A stretch of 64,000 nt of DNA, from NCBI GenBank assembly GCA_004802725.1, contig SGPM01000002.1:313873-377872 (forward strand), written 5' to 3'. A program made the position numbers and the translations under genes. Positions 11,641-22,402 of the stretch are shown one piece after another. Each line of letters begins with the position of its first letter. Within the stretch, counting starts at the first letter, position 1. The notes beneath the pieces were generated by a model. It did no database searches. It was not told where the DNA came from and saw only the letters and a list, made by a program, of their open reading frames with translations. The stretch is from Antrodiella citrinella (taxonomy: Eukaryota; Basidiomycota; Agaricomycetes; Polyporales; Steccherinaceae).

Positions 11641-12472
11641 GCGGAACTAGCTCATCACCGCCGGTCTCTTGATCACCATGCTCGCGACGAGCTTCCCGAC
11701 GATAGAAGACGGCATCCTCTTGGGCTCCGTGCGTTTTCTTGTCTTAATTATAAGACGGAGCGACTAGGCGCTCGGTTACTTTTGAACTCTATGTTTTGTC
11801 TTCACCCAGAGTTCGATCTGAAGACAGGCGTCGTTTGTCCCATTTTTTCTTTCATCAACACCGACGTCATCGACTAGCTCAAGAAACTCATATTGCGCGG
11901 AAAGGCTACGGTTAACGTGCGAACAGGCGCACTCTAGAGTGATCCACAAGGGAAAACCGAGGCAAAATCATCACTGCTCTTACCAAACGCAAGTAAGAAA
12001 CATATCTTTGGTTCACAGCAATGATAACCACACGACTCTGGCTCCCACATCGTGTCCCGCCTACAAGAGTACCCTTTCTCATTGACACGTACAATGTCAA
12101 AAACTCAAAACTCAAAGATGAGCTCGTAAAGGTAAGTCCTCCTTCCAGCCCACATATCTGTCAAAGCGTCGTACTTATAGTCCGTGTTACTTCTGTTTTG
12201 TTAATGTCCAATCACGCTAGATTCAGCATCCCCGTCGGCTCGTCCTGGTACCGGGACCACCAAAATTTGAGGATCCGAACATAAAACAACATGGAAGAAA
12301 TAATATATTTGGTCGTATGCCGGAGGTTTGTTGCGCACTGACCAATGAAAACCTCGAGTTCTTACGCATTCACTTGTATCTAGGATGCCTACTATGCTCT
12401 GCTCGCTACCGGCCGCTATTCGGTTCCTCGATGTCAATCTGAACGCAGATGTGTATCTGCTAAATGCAAATC
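11641..12472 (+). pseudogene. Decayed or mis-framed gene, family unknown
   Basis: A coherent frame with plausible introns is broken by stops. From 11650 it reads LITAGLLITMLATSFPTIED and then ILLGS. A GT-AG intron follows, ending near 11812. It resumes in phase as FDLKTGVVCPIFSFINTDVI and then D, meets TAG at 11874, continues LKKLILRGKATVNVRTGAL, meets TAG again near 11935, and goes on SDPQGKTEAKSSLLLPNA. Farther on, in another frame, two more introns would join VPFLIDTYNVKNSKLKDELV, then PRRLVLVPGPPKFEDPN and DAYYALLATGRYSVP. Protein-like composition and canonical splice sites suggest former coding sequence. I do not recognise the family. Confidence 0.4.
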
Positions 12473-13015
12473 TTCCTAGTGAATGTGATCAATTCTGCCC
12501 ATGTGCTGTATGTCCCTTCTCCCCCCTATAACTTTTTGGATAAACGAGAATGACCCCTCGTTTGCAGTGATTTTCATTCACATCGGCCTGAGATGCGGCT
12601 TGTGTTGAACGTTGAACGACGGTCGTTCCAGTCGAAGAGAGAGGGCTGTCTCACGTGAAGTACAATTTGGTGTGCGAAGGCACAGGGACATATAGGTGTA
12701 AAATCTGTTCACAGGAAATGCGAATTTATTTGTCTCACATCGTGTCTTTGTTAGATACGTGGTGAGAAAGTGGCGAGAAGATGCCTACTTGCAGAAAGGA
12801 TGCGAACCACTCGTACTCCTGAGGGATGTGGCCGGAAACACGCGCCAAGAACATGGAAAACGATCAGACATGGATGTTATGTCAAGGAAGAAAAACATAC
12901 TCAATGATATGTTTGAAAACACCCACGGCGCCAGGACCAATTCATTCCTGATGTCGTTTTGGGGTACGCACCAGGATTGTGTTCATGGCAAGTTGCATTT
13001 GCAGTGCATATACAG
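12473..13015. other. Intergenic region upstream of the small secreted protein
   Basis: No convincing gene on either strand. Frames present are short and lack splice continuity. Confidence 0.45.
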
Positions 13016-13022
13016 TATAAAA
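13016..13022 (+). promoter_or_regulatory. TATA box of the small secreted protein gene
   Basis: A perfect TATAAAA about 92 bp before the ATG at 13114, a normal distance for a fungal TATA promoter. TATA boxes often mark strongly regulated genes such as those for secreted proteins. Confidence 0.55.
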
Positions 13023-13113
13023 GATCGACTGTTTCACCCAGAAAAAGCAGCGCACTCACCTTTCCTAGGAGCGTTCCAGTAGTTCTTGCCACCGCCGCAG
13101 TCCTATCTTCACA

Positions 13114-13882
13114 ATGTTGTTCACCAAGCTCACTGCCCCTTTCGTCGCCTTCATGAGCATCGGCATCGCCTTTGCCAACCCTGTCCCTGAACCCGCTGCA
13201 CTCGAGGTCAGGGAGATCAAGACCAGGGATGTTGAGGCCCGCCAGCTCAGTAGCATTCTCGGTATCGTCACGGGCCTCGAGAGCACCATCGCTCCCATCC
13301 TCACTGATCTCAGTATGTATCAATACCCACCGACATCCCCGTCTGATCATGACCGTACTTGTGGTAGCTTCCACCGCTAGTACCGGCGGCGACGTTACCA
13401 ACATCATCGGCGAACTGGTCTCCGCCATCACCAGCGTGACCAGCTCTCTCGGTAGCTCTACCGGCGGTATCGATCTCGGCAGTGCCCCCGCTGTTGTTAC
13501 TGTGTCATCAACATCGTTGTAGTATGTTTAGTTCGAGTCGTCACTGCTACATCATTCTCCAAGTCTTGCAGTACTCATTCAACGCATTGTAGTCTATCGT
13601 CCATGTTCTGGGCCCACTCTCCCTTAATGCTAGTCTCCTCGCGTCTGTCGATGCCGCCCTTGGACCGTTGCTCAACATCCTCGGCAGTCTTATTCCCGGC
13701 ATCCTTGGTCTCATCGGTAGCGGGTAAGCTCTCTTGATACAAACGCTTGCTCTGTCGCTGACTTGTATGCCTGTCCAGTCTTCCCTTTGCCAGCCTTATC
13801 GACCTTGGTTGACCGGCGTCATCGGCCTCCTCGGTCTGCTCAGCATCTTGAGCCCCATCTTGGGTCTCCTCGGCCTCTTGTA
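13114..13882 (+). pseudogene. Small secreted hydrophobic Leu/Gly/Ser-rich protein, probably frame-shifted
   Basis: Starts with a clear signal peptide (MLFTKLTAPFVAFMSIGIAFA, cleavage near AFA-NP) followed by a pro-like segment ending in EVEARQ-type sequence. Exon 1 is 13114-13312 and exon 2 starts at 13368 (TSTASTGGDVTNIIGEL, then repeats of VTSLLGSSTGG type). After that the natural continuation (HVLGPLSLNASLLASVDAAL, LLNILGSLIPGILGLIGS, then GVIGLLGLLSILSPILGLLG ending at TAG 13882) lies in frames reachable only with a one-base shift near 13503 and another near 13810. Read strictly, the protein ends at 13522 or at the TGA near 13811. Resembles the small secreted proteins common in Agaricomycetes; function unknown. 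It is either a recent pseudogene or carries sequence errors. Confidence 0.55.
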
Positions 13883-14413
13883 GAAAAGGGGTAAACAAGT
13901 GGAAGCAGTCCAGCTGCCGCTCATTGTTATTTGTCGGTTAACGGTCCAATTTCTTGTTGGCGGTGATGACGCGAAGTAGATTGCTTGGGATTGCTTGTAT
14001 CTTTCATGTCAGGGATCTGTGGTTGATAGAAAATTGACAGCTGTTCACAGGCTCTCCGAGATAACGAAGATAGATCCGAGGTGATATCAGATATCCAACG
14101 CACTTCATACTCTCCATAGCTATGCAGGAAGAGTACTGCTGGTGTTACTTGGCGGCTGACAGGAGAGAAGATCGTAGACAGTTTCTTTCTACGTCACCTT
14201 CCTTATACGGATTGACACCAGAAGACGCCACAACTTGCGGGGGAATCCGGTGTGATCGATTGTTCCCACACCTTCGAAGAAGTAAATGCCAAAAACCGTG
14301 GTTGATAGAAAAAGAGAATACAACAATGTATATGGAAGTGAAGCATGAGAAGTCATGAAGTAATGATTGAATGATTACAGATAACCCTACAGTAGTACAT
14401 CCTTAACTCCTCG
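13883..14413. other. Convergent intergenic region
   Basis: 3' flanks of the secreted-protein gene and the sulfate permease gene. No supported coding frame. Confidence 0.5.
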
Positions 14414-17216
14414 TCAGATAGCAGACTTCGTATCGCTCCTAGATGAGTCGTCCTCTTCCACATTGTGACCCGCCGCATGCCTCGCACTCGATTCAGCAGC
14501 ACGAACAGCCTGGACGATATCCAAGTGGAAGTATGGCGTGTCCTCCAGTGCGACGGGTTCATCCCCGTTCCCTGATCCTGATCCTGATCCCGACGGACGC
14601 TCGCTGCCAATGACAGGGGACTCCTCGATGTCAGACTTCTTCTCGAGAGCAGTTATAAGCTGAAGGTCGCGGTAGGGTACGACTGACGCGATCTCCATCG
14701 GGAAATGAGATGGCTCGCCAATGCCGAAGCCTCCTGCGATTAATGCCCGCCTGACCCATGGTGAAAGGATGGTCGCAAAGTGGAACTAAAGCAGTTTATG
14801 TCAAGGTCAGATAGCGACAACTGAAGAGCGTTGGGTATGCGTACCTCGACTACCCCGTCAGCCCATCGCTCTACCTCATTACGAGTATCGATGAGAGCTT
14901 GGATGCCTGTAGTATCGATTTGAGATCTGTAGCGACTGTCAGGCTGTGCTGAATGGCTGAAGAGACGAAGAGAAAACTCACACCGATGAGAAGTCAAAGA
15001 CGATTGCACGCAAGATAGGCCTCTTCATGTTCTCGGCATTCTCATCGTGACCAGGCCTCGGACCAGGATCGTTCCAAGACCTGTCGCTCAACTTGACCTT
15101 GCTCATATCGATGCCTCGTCTCATGTGCGCCCTGACGTAGTCCACGATCGTAAAGTTGACCCGAGAGGAGTTCGGGTAGATGAAGCTTTCTTCCAAGCGA
15201 TAAACGACGACACCAGGCGTGGGAGGCGTCACTTTGATATCGGGGTTCATGAGGGTCTTCTTCGGAGTCAAGGGTACATAGATGTCACGGGACTCCAATG
15301 GCTCTGATTTCTTGTCTCCCTTCTTGAGGTGAAGGGTGACTTTGCCCAAGAAGTATCCACGTGGGCGTGCAATACGAACGAGGAGGAGGGCGGCTGATGC
15401 GGCAATGGAGGTGTAGATACCGTTCTCGATAGTGGAGAAAACAGTCACCAGGACAGCGGCGAGGAAGATCAAAAACTCCAAAGGCGAGACTCGCCAGAAG
15501 GAGTAGGTCTGTGAAGGTTTCGCGACCAGATCTGCCACGGCGTGAATAATGATGGCGGACAGGCCAGCCGTTGGGATCCAGAAGAACGCCGCAGTGAGGC
15601 CGTAAAGCGCAACAATCACGACGACAGCGGTCAGTACGCCGGCAAGGGGGGTACGCACGCCCGACTTGGACTTCAACGCTGAGCGAGAGAAGGAGCCAGT
15701 AGCCGGGTACGCGTTGAACACAGTGCCAATGAGATTCGTGACGCCGATGGCGATCAGCTCTTGGTTGGGATTGATTTTGTAACCGTTGACTCGCCCGAAT
15801 GCTATCACAGAAGGGACAAGATCAGAAAACGTGTCGCAGAGTATGGCAAGAGCGTACATTTAGAGATGGCGATATGCTCCAATAACAAGATGATTGTAGC
15901 GACAGGTATTTTGCTTGCCAGCGCCGTCAGAAGCTTGGTGTCAAGATGGAATGGGCCAACATGCTGGAATCCTCGCGGGACTGTTAAAAGGAGCTTGATG
16001 GGGTATTTTCCAGAACGACTCTTCCGAGGATGACAGTAGAGGTAGGCAGCGAGGGTCAAGATGAGGATGACGAATGCATGCCTGAACACTGAAATGAAGA
16101 ACCACAGACGCTCTACAACACCGTTAGCGAAAACAACGACACAAACAATTGAAAGCTCACCTCTACGAGGGTATCGTTTTGTGAGCCAGTCCATAGTCAT
16201 GCGAATAGCGTATAGAGCGAACAGCCCAGTGAGACCCCACGCAGCATCTAACTGTGTATTGGGAAGACCTTTCAAAGTGTTGATCAAGACCTTGTATGTT
16301 GCAGCGCGAGTACTGTATAGCAATGAGGCAATGAGTACAGTGTCTTGCATATACAACAAATATACATACTCGAATCCAGTAATGCCCATGAGCCCAGGGA
16401 CTTGACCCACCGCGATGTTGAGAGCGGAGCCGGTCATGAATCCACTGACTGCGGGCGCAGGAATGAACTCCACTATCCAGCCAAGTCGGAGGATACCGAT
16501 TCCGAAGACAATAATGCCGCAAATAAAGGAGACCGTGGTCGCAATCTGGGGACTGCCCCATTCGCCAGGATGAGTAGCCTGTACATGGGCTATAATTTGC
16601 GATGTGGTGAGGGACATGACAGCCACGGGGCCAATCGAGACATCCTTCGAGGTAGCGAATAGCTGGAGATGAATGTCAATATCAGCTGCGACGATCATAC
16701 AAGTGAAGTTCGTGTACATACACAGTAGATGAGCACTCCGACAAAGGCAGAATAGAGACCGTATTGAGGGGGCAACGTTGCGATCTTCAACTTAAGTCAG
16801 CGGAGGTGGGGAAATGAACGGAACTGGAGGGCGCACTTGTGCATATGACATGCTCTGGGGGACCACCACGATACCGACGGTCAAGCCGGCAACAACATCA
16901 CCATACAGCCATCCGAAATCTACCCGATATCATATGTCAACACCTCTGCGTCGTATACCACAGTGCGTGCTCACTGTATCGAGTGATCCATTGCAGGATT
17001 GGGAAGAGTCCTGTGAAGTAGTCTCGGACCTGGGGATCTTGCGGTAAGCAAGAGTGCAAGACGAGACGTCGAGAAGAGACTCACCTCGCGTTTCGGGTCG
17101 TCGGAGAGACTGGTGACCCAATGTTTTACGCCAACGACAGGGACGAACGGACGGTACCCAATGACGTTCTTGCCCCAGCTCTTGCCCCAATTCACAGCGG
17201 TGGCAGCCATGTCCAA
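14414..17216 (-). CDS. Sulfate permease, SulP/SLC26 family, with STAS domain
   Basis: Plasma-membrane sulfate importer feeding sulfur assimilation. The N-terminus (start at 17216; an in-frame Met at 17210 is possible) leads into the SulP signature GLTVGIVVVPQSMSYAQ. Then come YGLYSAFVGVLIY, SIGPVAVMSL, an amphipathic series of about 12 membrane helices, NPNQELIAIGVTNLIGT and AYPATGSFSRSALKSKSGVR, which are hallmark sulfate-permease segments. The cytosolic C-terminus contains a STAS domain (VVYRLEESFIYPNSSRVNF, IVFDFSSV then QIDTTGIQAL) and a Gly/Ser-rich tail with acidic residues. About 760 aa in several exons. Homologues of yeast SUL1/SUL2 are usually induced by sulfur starvation; no such element was identified here. 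Confidence 0.93.
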
Positions 17217-18988
17217 ACTGCAGTGCTGCGCTAAGGAGGGTGGAGAGTCGATTCGATCAGTCGCAAAAGAGGATGCTTCTTATGTGGTCGAAGACCTCAG
17301 GGATCAGGAACAGAGGAGATTCGACATAGACAGATGGCGACATTCTCCGGCCAGTGATCCACATAGGATGGGAAAAAAGCGGGCGAATGCAGACGCGTTG
17401 GGTGGCAAAAAATACATACGCCTTCCGGAGTGGATTGCCGTGGACGCAAAGTGCAACTCGGCCGCCCGAGCTTCATTCTGACCATGTATGTCCTGCGCCC
17501 GTTCGTCTGGCCAAAAAGCTGCCAAAAATTGCCATGGGGGCACTGTGCGTTGTGCCGTGCGAAGGTATCGGAGCAAATATCGGTGGCAGCAAGAGGCAGC
17601 AAGAGGCAGCAGTTGTCGAGAGCGTCGCGCGAAAGAAAGCTCGAAGCACGTCATCTTACGCGAAACAACTTCGCCATGATGACTGGTCACGTGTGGGCGC
17701 CCGATCGCGTCCATCTCAGATCCACTGCAGTTCTTCGTGCCTTTCTCGCTTGCCTTCTCGCATTCACTGATCCAGCAAAGAATGCTTTCAATTTAGCTCG
17801 TACATATATTCAACTTAGCTCCTGTTCCTGGTGTGCCCATCAGTCCGCAACTATCTCAGATCAACCATTGCATGTGGCCAACTCGAACTTGCAAACGAAA
17901 GACCGTCCAAGTGGTGGGAATGAGTAGCGCACACAATCAGTAGTGTGAGAATCACAAACAGGAGTACAAGTAGTCTCCCCGCCTTTCAGATTCATATCCG
18001 ACGGTTTGTTCGTTCAGCCAGCCTATTTTCAGCTGTTCACCGCTGTCCCGTCAGAGCCTAACAGCTACAACACACCGAATGCTGTCTCCTGAACAAGTCA
18101 CTTGTAGCTCGTTGTTCAGCTGTGATATGCAATGCATTGAAAGCTCAATGAGCTAGCTCGGCTAGAAGGCGGGATGTGCATGAGATCGCCGCGAGTCGCA
18201 ATCTGACAGCCCCCACACTGCACAGCTGTTTGATACCGCCAGTATGTTTGCAGGTCCTTATTGAGGGGTGTCGTGTGCCTCATGCAGCCACGGAAAGACG
18301 ACATTTGGATGCAAGTAGGTCATAGTCAGGGGTCGTATAGAGGGATCCCGAGTGAGACACTATGCAGAGTCGTAGATCGTCATTCTCAAGGGTGGCTATA
18401 CTATACGCCGTCACGGACTCGCGGTACGGCGTGTACACAATCCGTCGCGCCTGAGAATGATAACGGTAAAGCAAATACTTCAAGACATCTTGACGTACCA
18501 TAATCATGTTTGAGATGCCCGTAGCCGCAGACATCCACAGATGAATGTGTGGCTGCAGACCAGGCTGCACCGTAACGGTGCCACCATACCCGTACCGAGC
18601 CCAGTAAATTCCGCACAAGGAAAATAGCGGTCAAGTGGCGTTCATTGCGTGTGGATCATCTTCCTCGATTATAGATGTACACAATCGAAGTCAAGAAGAG
18701 GTGTATGTTCAACATCAAGAGTATGTAGACGTGTCACTGTCAGGCAGAGATGCAGGAACCAGATCAACGCAGCGCAGTAGCAACGTCTTGGCGTCAATTG
18801 CAGCAGTGGCTGCATGCACGTGGCGTCCTCATGGTCGAGTGCGCTTGCCACCGTTGCTCGACCGGCGTCGGTGGTCGTCCTCTTTCCCAAACCAGTTCTC
18901 CATCCAGTGCGCAGTGCGCCTGTTTACGATCTCCATCCTCACTCAAGACCTCACGAATTAACACACGGCTATATAACGACTTTCATCC
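17217..18988. other. Divergent intergenic region between sulfate permease and STRAP
   Basis: 1.77 kb without a convincing gene. It contains a short imperfect tandem repeat of AGGCAGCAAG at about 17587-17613. Short open frames (for example 17354-17770 and 17430-17927) lack recognisable motifs and overlap in different frames. Probably promoter sequence for both flanking genes. Confidence 0.5.
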
Positions 18989-20216
18989 ATGGCTTCCCAT
19001 CCCAAATCTGTTCCCCTCGTGGCACCAGGACACACGCGACCCGTCACTCATCTTTCTTTTTCTGCTCTCCAGGATGACAGGACATTCGTTCTCATCTCCA
19101 GCTGCAAAGATGGAAATCCAATGCTGCGAGACTGGACCGGTGACTGGATCGGCACCTTCATTGGTCACAAAGGTGCCGTTTGGTCCAGCAAGCTGTCCCC
19201 AGATACCTCGAGGGCTGCATCCGGGAGTGCGGACTTTACGGCGTGAGTCCAAGGCTTCTCATGAATTGAATATTAGCTCATTCTGTACTGCATCTGCGTT
19301 GGATCGGTCCGTACAGCAAGATCTGGGATACCTACTCGGGCGAACCTATTCACTCCTTCCCTCATAATCACATCGTCCGCAGTGTAGCGATCTCCCCGAG
19401 TAGCTCTCATCTACTTACGGGAGGGCAGGAAAAGAAAGTCCGGATGTTCGATCTCAGACGGCCGGAGGCGGAAGCGGACATTTTCAGCGAGGACGGCTCC
19501 GGGATCTCGCACAACGGTACAATTAAGAGTGTTGTGTGGGTCGGAGAACACACCGGTGTAACGGCAGGAGAAGATGGCCTGGTCAAGTACGTCAATGTTT
19601 CATACTACATACTTCGTCACACCTACTTATGTACCACTTTCAGATGGTGGGATCTGCGTACACGGAATCTTACCACCAGCCTTGATTTCAAAAACCCGAT
19701 TACCTCTATGGAGCTTTCGCCGCAGACAAACCGGCTGGTTGTCACGTCTGGACGAACCGTCTCCTTCATACCAGCCCTTCCCAATGGCAATCAGACACAC
19801 AGCCTTACACTTCCCTACTCGCCTTCCTCTGCGTCTATACATCCTGTACTCCAGGATAGGTTCGTCACGGGTAGTCTGAACGATGAGTGGGTGAGGGTGC
19901 ACGATTTGTCCGGCGAGGAAAGGGACGTCTTAAAAGGTCACCATGGTCCGGTACATTGTGTTGAGTTCAGTCCGGACGGAGAGATGTTTGCCAGTGGTAG
20001 TGGTAAGCACTCACAATCTATCCGTGATTTTGTTCTGATCATGACTGCTATCTTCCCTTCAATTCTATAGAGGACGGTCAGTGCACTCCTCTACGCGATC
20101 GAACTGTACACTTAATAACTGACTTGGATGTGTATACAGGTACGATCCGACTTTGGCAGACCACCCCGGGCAAAAGCTATGGCCTTTGGCAAGGGTCGCA
20201 AACTAACGGTAGTTGA
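18989..20216 (+). CDS. WD40-repeat protein, STRAP/unrip homologue
   Basis: STRAP (unrip) is a seven-blade WD40 protein associated with the SMN complex and signalling kinases in animals; fungal orthologues are less studied. Exons 18989-19242, 19317-19586, 19644-20002, 20071-20076 and 20140-20216 give 321 aa, close to animal STRAP. Diagnostic parts are PLVAPGHTRPVTHLSFS, SCKDGNPMLRDWTGDWIGTF, HKGAVWSSKLSPDTSRAASG, AKIWDTYSGEPIHSFPH, HNHIVRSVAISP, KWWDLRT, LKGHHGPVHCVEFSPDGEMF and SGSEDGTIRLWQ. The EDG of the last motif requires a 6-nt exon (20071-20076, AGGACG) between two ordinary introns. A TATATAA at 18970 is probably too close to the ATG to be the TATA box. Confidence 0.92.
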
Positions 20217-20619
20217 ACTAATTTATAGAGTTACTCTGTTACGAATAATCGTGTACATCTTCCCGAACATGTGTGGGTTTCTTCAGGTCTATTACTACGA
20301 TATGTTGTGGTAGGCGCGTGTCCTAGGACGGCTTCGAATTCATCGACATAATTGAATTACATGCTTTACATACTTACGTAGATGCAGCTTGTGTGTGACG
20401 AAGATGCAGGTACGTACAATACCAACCTAATGGTAAGTTACTACACTGGGATCTTGGGTCTGAAGCCTGGAGTTGAAATATTGGATAGGTGACTTGCACT
20501 ATAATACTGTATTGATATCGATGAGTACAAACATGAATTGGAAGAATTCGCGTACATTTCAATCGTCGCGAATAGAGAAGTAGAGAAGTATGTCGACTCG
20601 AGTCTTAAGATATGCCCGT
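20217..20619. other. Convergent 3' region between STRAP and NYN2
   Basis: AT-rich 3' flank of both genes. No supported gene. Confidence 0.5.
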
Positions 20620-22402
20620 CTATGCGGCCGTCTGAGCCTCCTCCACCTTCTCCACCTTCTCCACCTTCTCCTGTTCCTCTTCGTAACCGTGATAAGCGTG
20701 ATGCAATGCGGCCCACTGCTTAGCCCCTTCGGAGCCGAGGATCACGATATGCCTCTCCTCGGTCATTGCCAACTGCAGATACTCCGACAACTTCGACTTC
20801 CCGACCGCCTTGTAAGCGTTACGCACCTCTCGCAAGACCAGTTTGCCAAGCAGAGAAGTTTGAACTCGGGAGTGGCCAATCAAACGCTCCCTCTCGAGCA
20901 CGCGAACGAGAGGTCGGAAACCAACTTCGACCTCTTTCAAGCTGGCGATCTTCGGAGCAGTCGTCACGGTCTGCGAGCTGCCCGGAGTCTCGGCGGAAGG
21001 GCCCGCTGGTGCCACGCCTGCCTCCTCGTAACCGTGGTAAGCGGGATGGAGCGCAACCCACTGATTGCGGTTGTCAGAGTAGATGAGGACTATGTGTCTC
21101 TCCTCGGACATGGCCAACGTCAGATAGTCCGATAACTTCGACTTCCCGACCGCCTTGTAGACCATCTTGACTTCGGCTACCAGCTTCTTGCCCAGCTGCG
21201 AGAATGGGACGCGGGAAGCACCCCTCAATCGCTCCCTCTCGAGAACGCGGACGAGAGGTCGATAGCCATCTTCCACCTCTTTCAAGCAGGTGATCCTGAT
21301 CGACGGAGCTGCGAGCTGTCCGGCAGCATTGGAAGTGGCAGGTTCCGCACTGGTGACAGGGACGGTAGGAAGACCCACTGCAGGAGCGGCAGGAGTATCC
21401 ACAACAGCGGGAGCGTCCACAGCAGCAGGAATGGTAGGAGTGTCCGCATTAGAAGGAGCGACGGAAGGATCCAAGGCAACGTTCTGGGCAGAAGGGTCCA
21501 AGACAACGTTCGCCAGCCGTTCAGTCACGTCTGACTCAGACTACATCGAGAAATAAAGGGAGTGAGTTCAACGATTCCTGGTCAAGATGATGGTACTGAC
21601 AGGTCCTGAGACATCTCTGTTGAGAGCGTGCAAAAGAATATCCGCGGTCGGGCTGAATGGAGGAGACTTCGCACCACTTGCCTCTTCTACCTCGGTGTCT
21701 TCAGACTGGGTAAGTAGTGAGTCAGATGCTCCATAAATTCGGATGAAGACTCGATGCTTACCGACGTTGCAGAACCGCTCTCACTGGCCTCATCTACTGA
21801 CTCGACGTAGTCGTCGGGAATGGGTATACCGGCCAGAAAATCGTTCCAGTCGTGGTAGTACGAAGCTGCATCTTTGGCACCTGCGTTCCTTTCCTTGAGG
21901 CCCAGGACGACGACCTTGTAATTGCGGCGAGTCAGTGTCGAGACGAGGTACGCGATGTCGGCGTCGCCAGAAATGATGAAGATGAGGGCCGGAGCGGGCG
22001 TATCCATCGCGTAGGTCATGACTTCACCTGCACGAAAAATAGATGAGTTATTGTGTGGAAGGAACACTCAAAATCAAACACCCACTGATGAACATGACGT
22101 CTATAATCTCTTTACCTCTGTTGGGCGGAGCATCTATCACAGACATCCCGCAATCGAGTAGACGTGGTCGCATTCGCAATCCGTCGTCAGTGTGGGGGCA
22201 GTATGAATCGAACCGAATGACACGGCCGAATTGTATACCCAAGTGAGAGAGCTCGCGGACGACCAGCGATATTGGGATGCTGGGAGGCACCACGCAATAG
22301 TCTATAAAATATAGAGTGAATAAGTGAGCTGAACAGTTGAATCCGATGCGACGTACTGAGTTCCCAGAAGATTGCGACCGGTCCAAATTCCAATCGCGAC
22401 AT
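20620..22402 (-). CDS. NYN-domain protein with two tandem C-terminal modules (NYN2)
   Basis: MARF1-like paralogue of the gene at 8563. Starting at ATG 22402, exons join to read MSRLEFGPVAIFWELNYC, VVPPSIPISLVVRELSHLG, DAPPNRGKEIIDVMFISEVM, then APALIFIISGDADIAYLVS and RRNYKVVVLGLKER. That is a NYN fold in which SGDAD is intact but the first Asp region (WDYEN in relatives) is WELNY and the MLVDML segment is FISEVM. An A/P/V-rich linker follows, then two copies of a roughly 90-residue winged-helix-like module beginning LKEVEDGYRPLVRVLERERL and LKEVEVGFRPLVRVLERERL, each ending YHGYEE. The C-terminus has an EKVEKVEKVEEA repeat from a 9-bp DNA repeat. Probably an RNA-binding protein; catalytic activity is doubtful. 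Confidence 0.82.
20639..20672. repeat. 9-bp coding tandem repeat (CTCCACCTT)
   Basis: About 3.5 copies of CTCCACCTT, coding for EKV repeats at the C-terminus of NYN2 on the minus strand. Confidence 0.7.

Noticed and set aside
17354..17927. Two overlapping frames (138 and 165 codons) upstream of the sulfate permease gene
   Set aside because: They overlap in different frames and contain a small DNA repeat; neither resembles a protein family.
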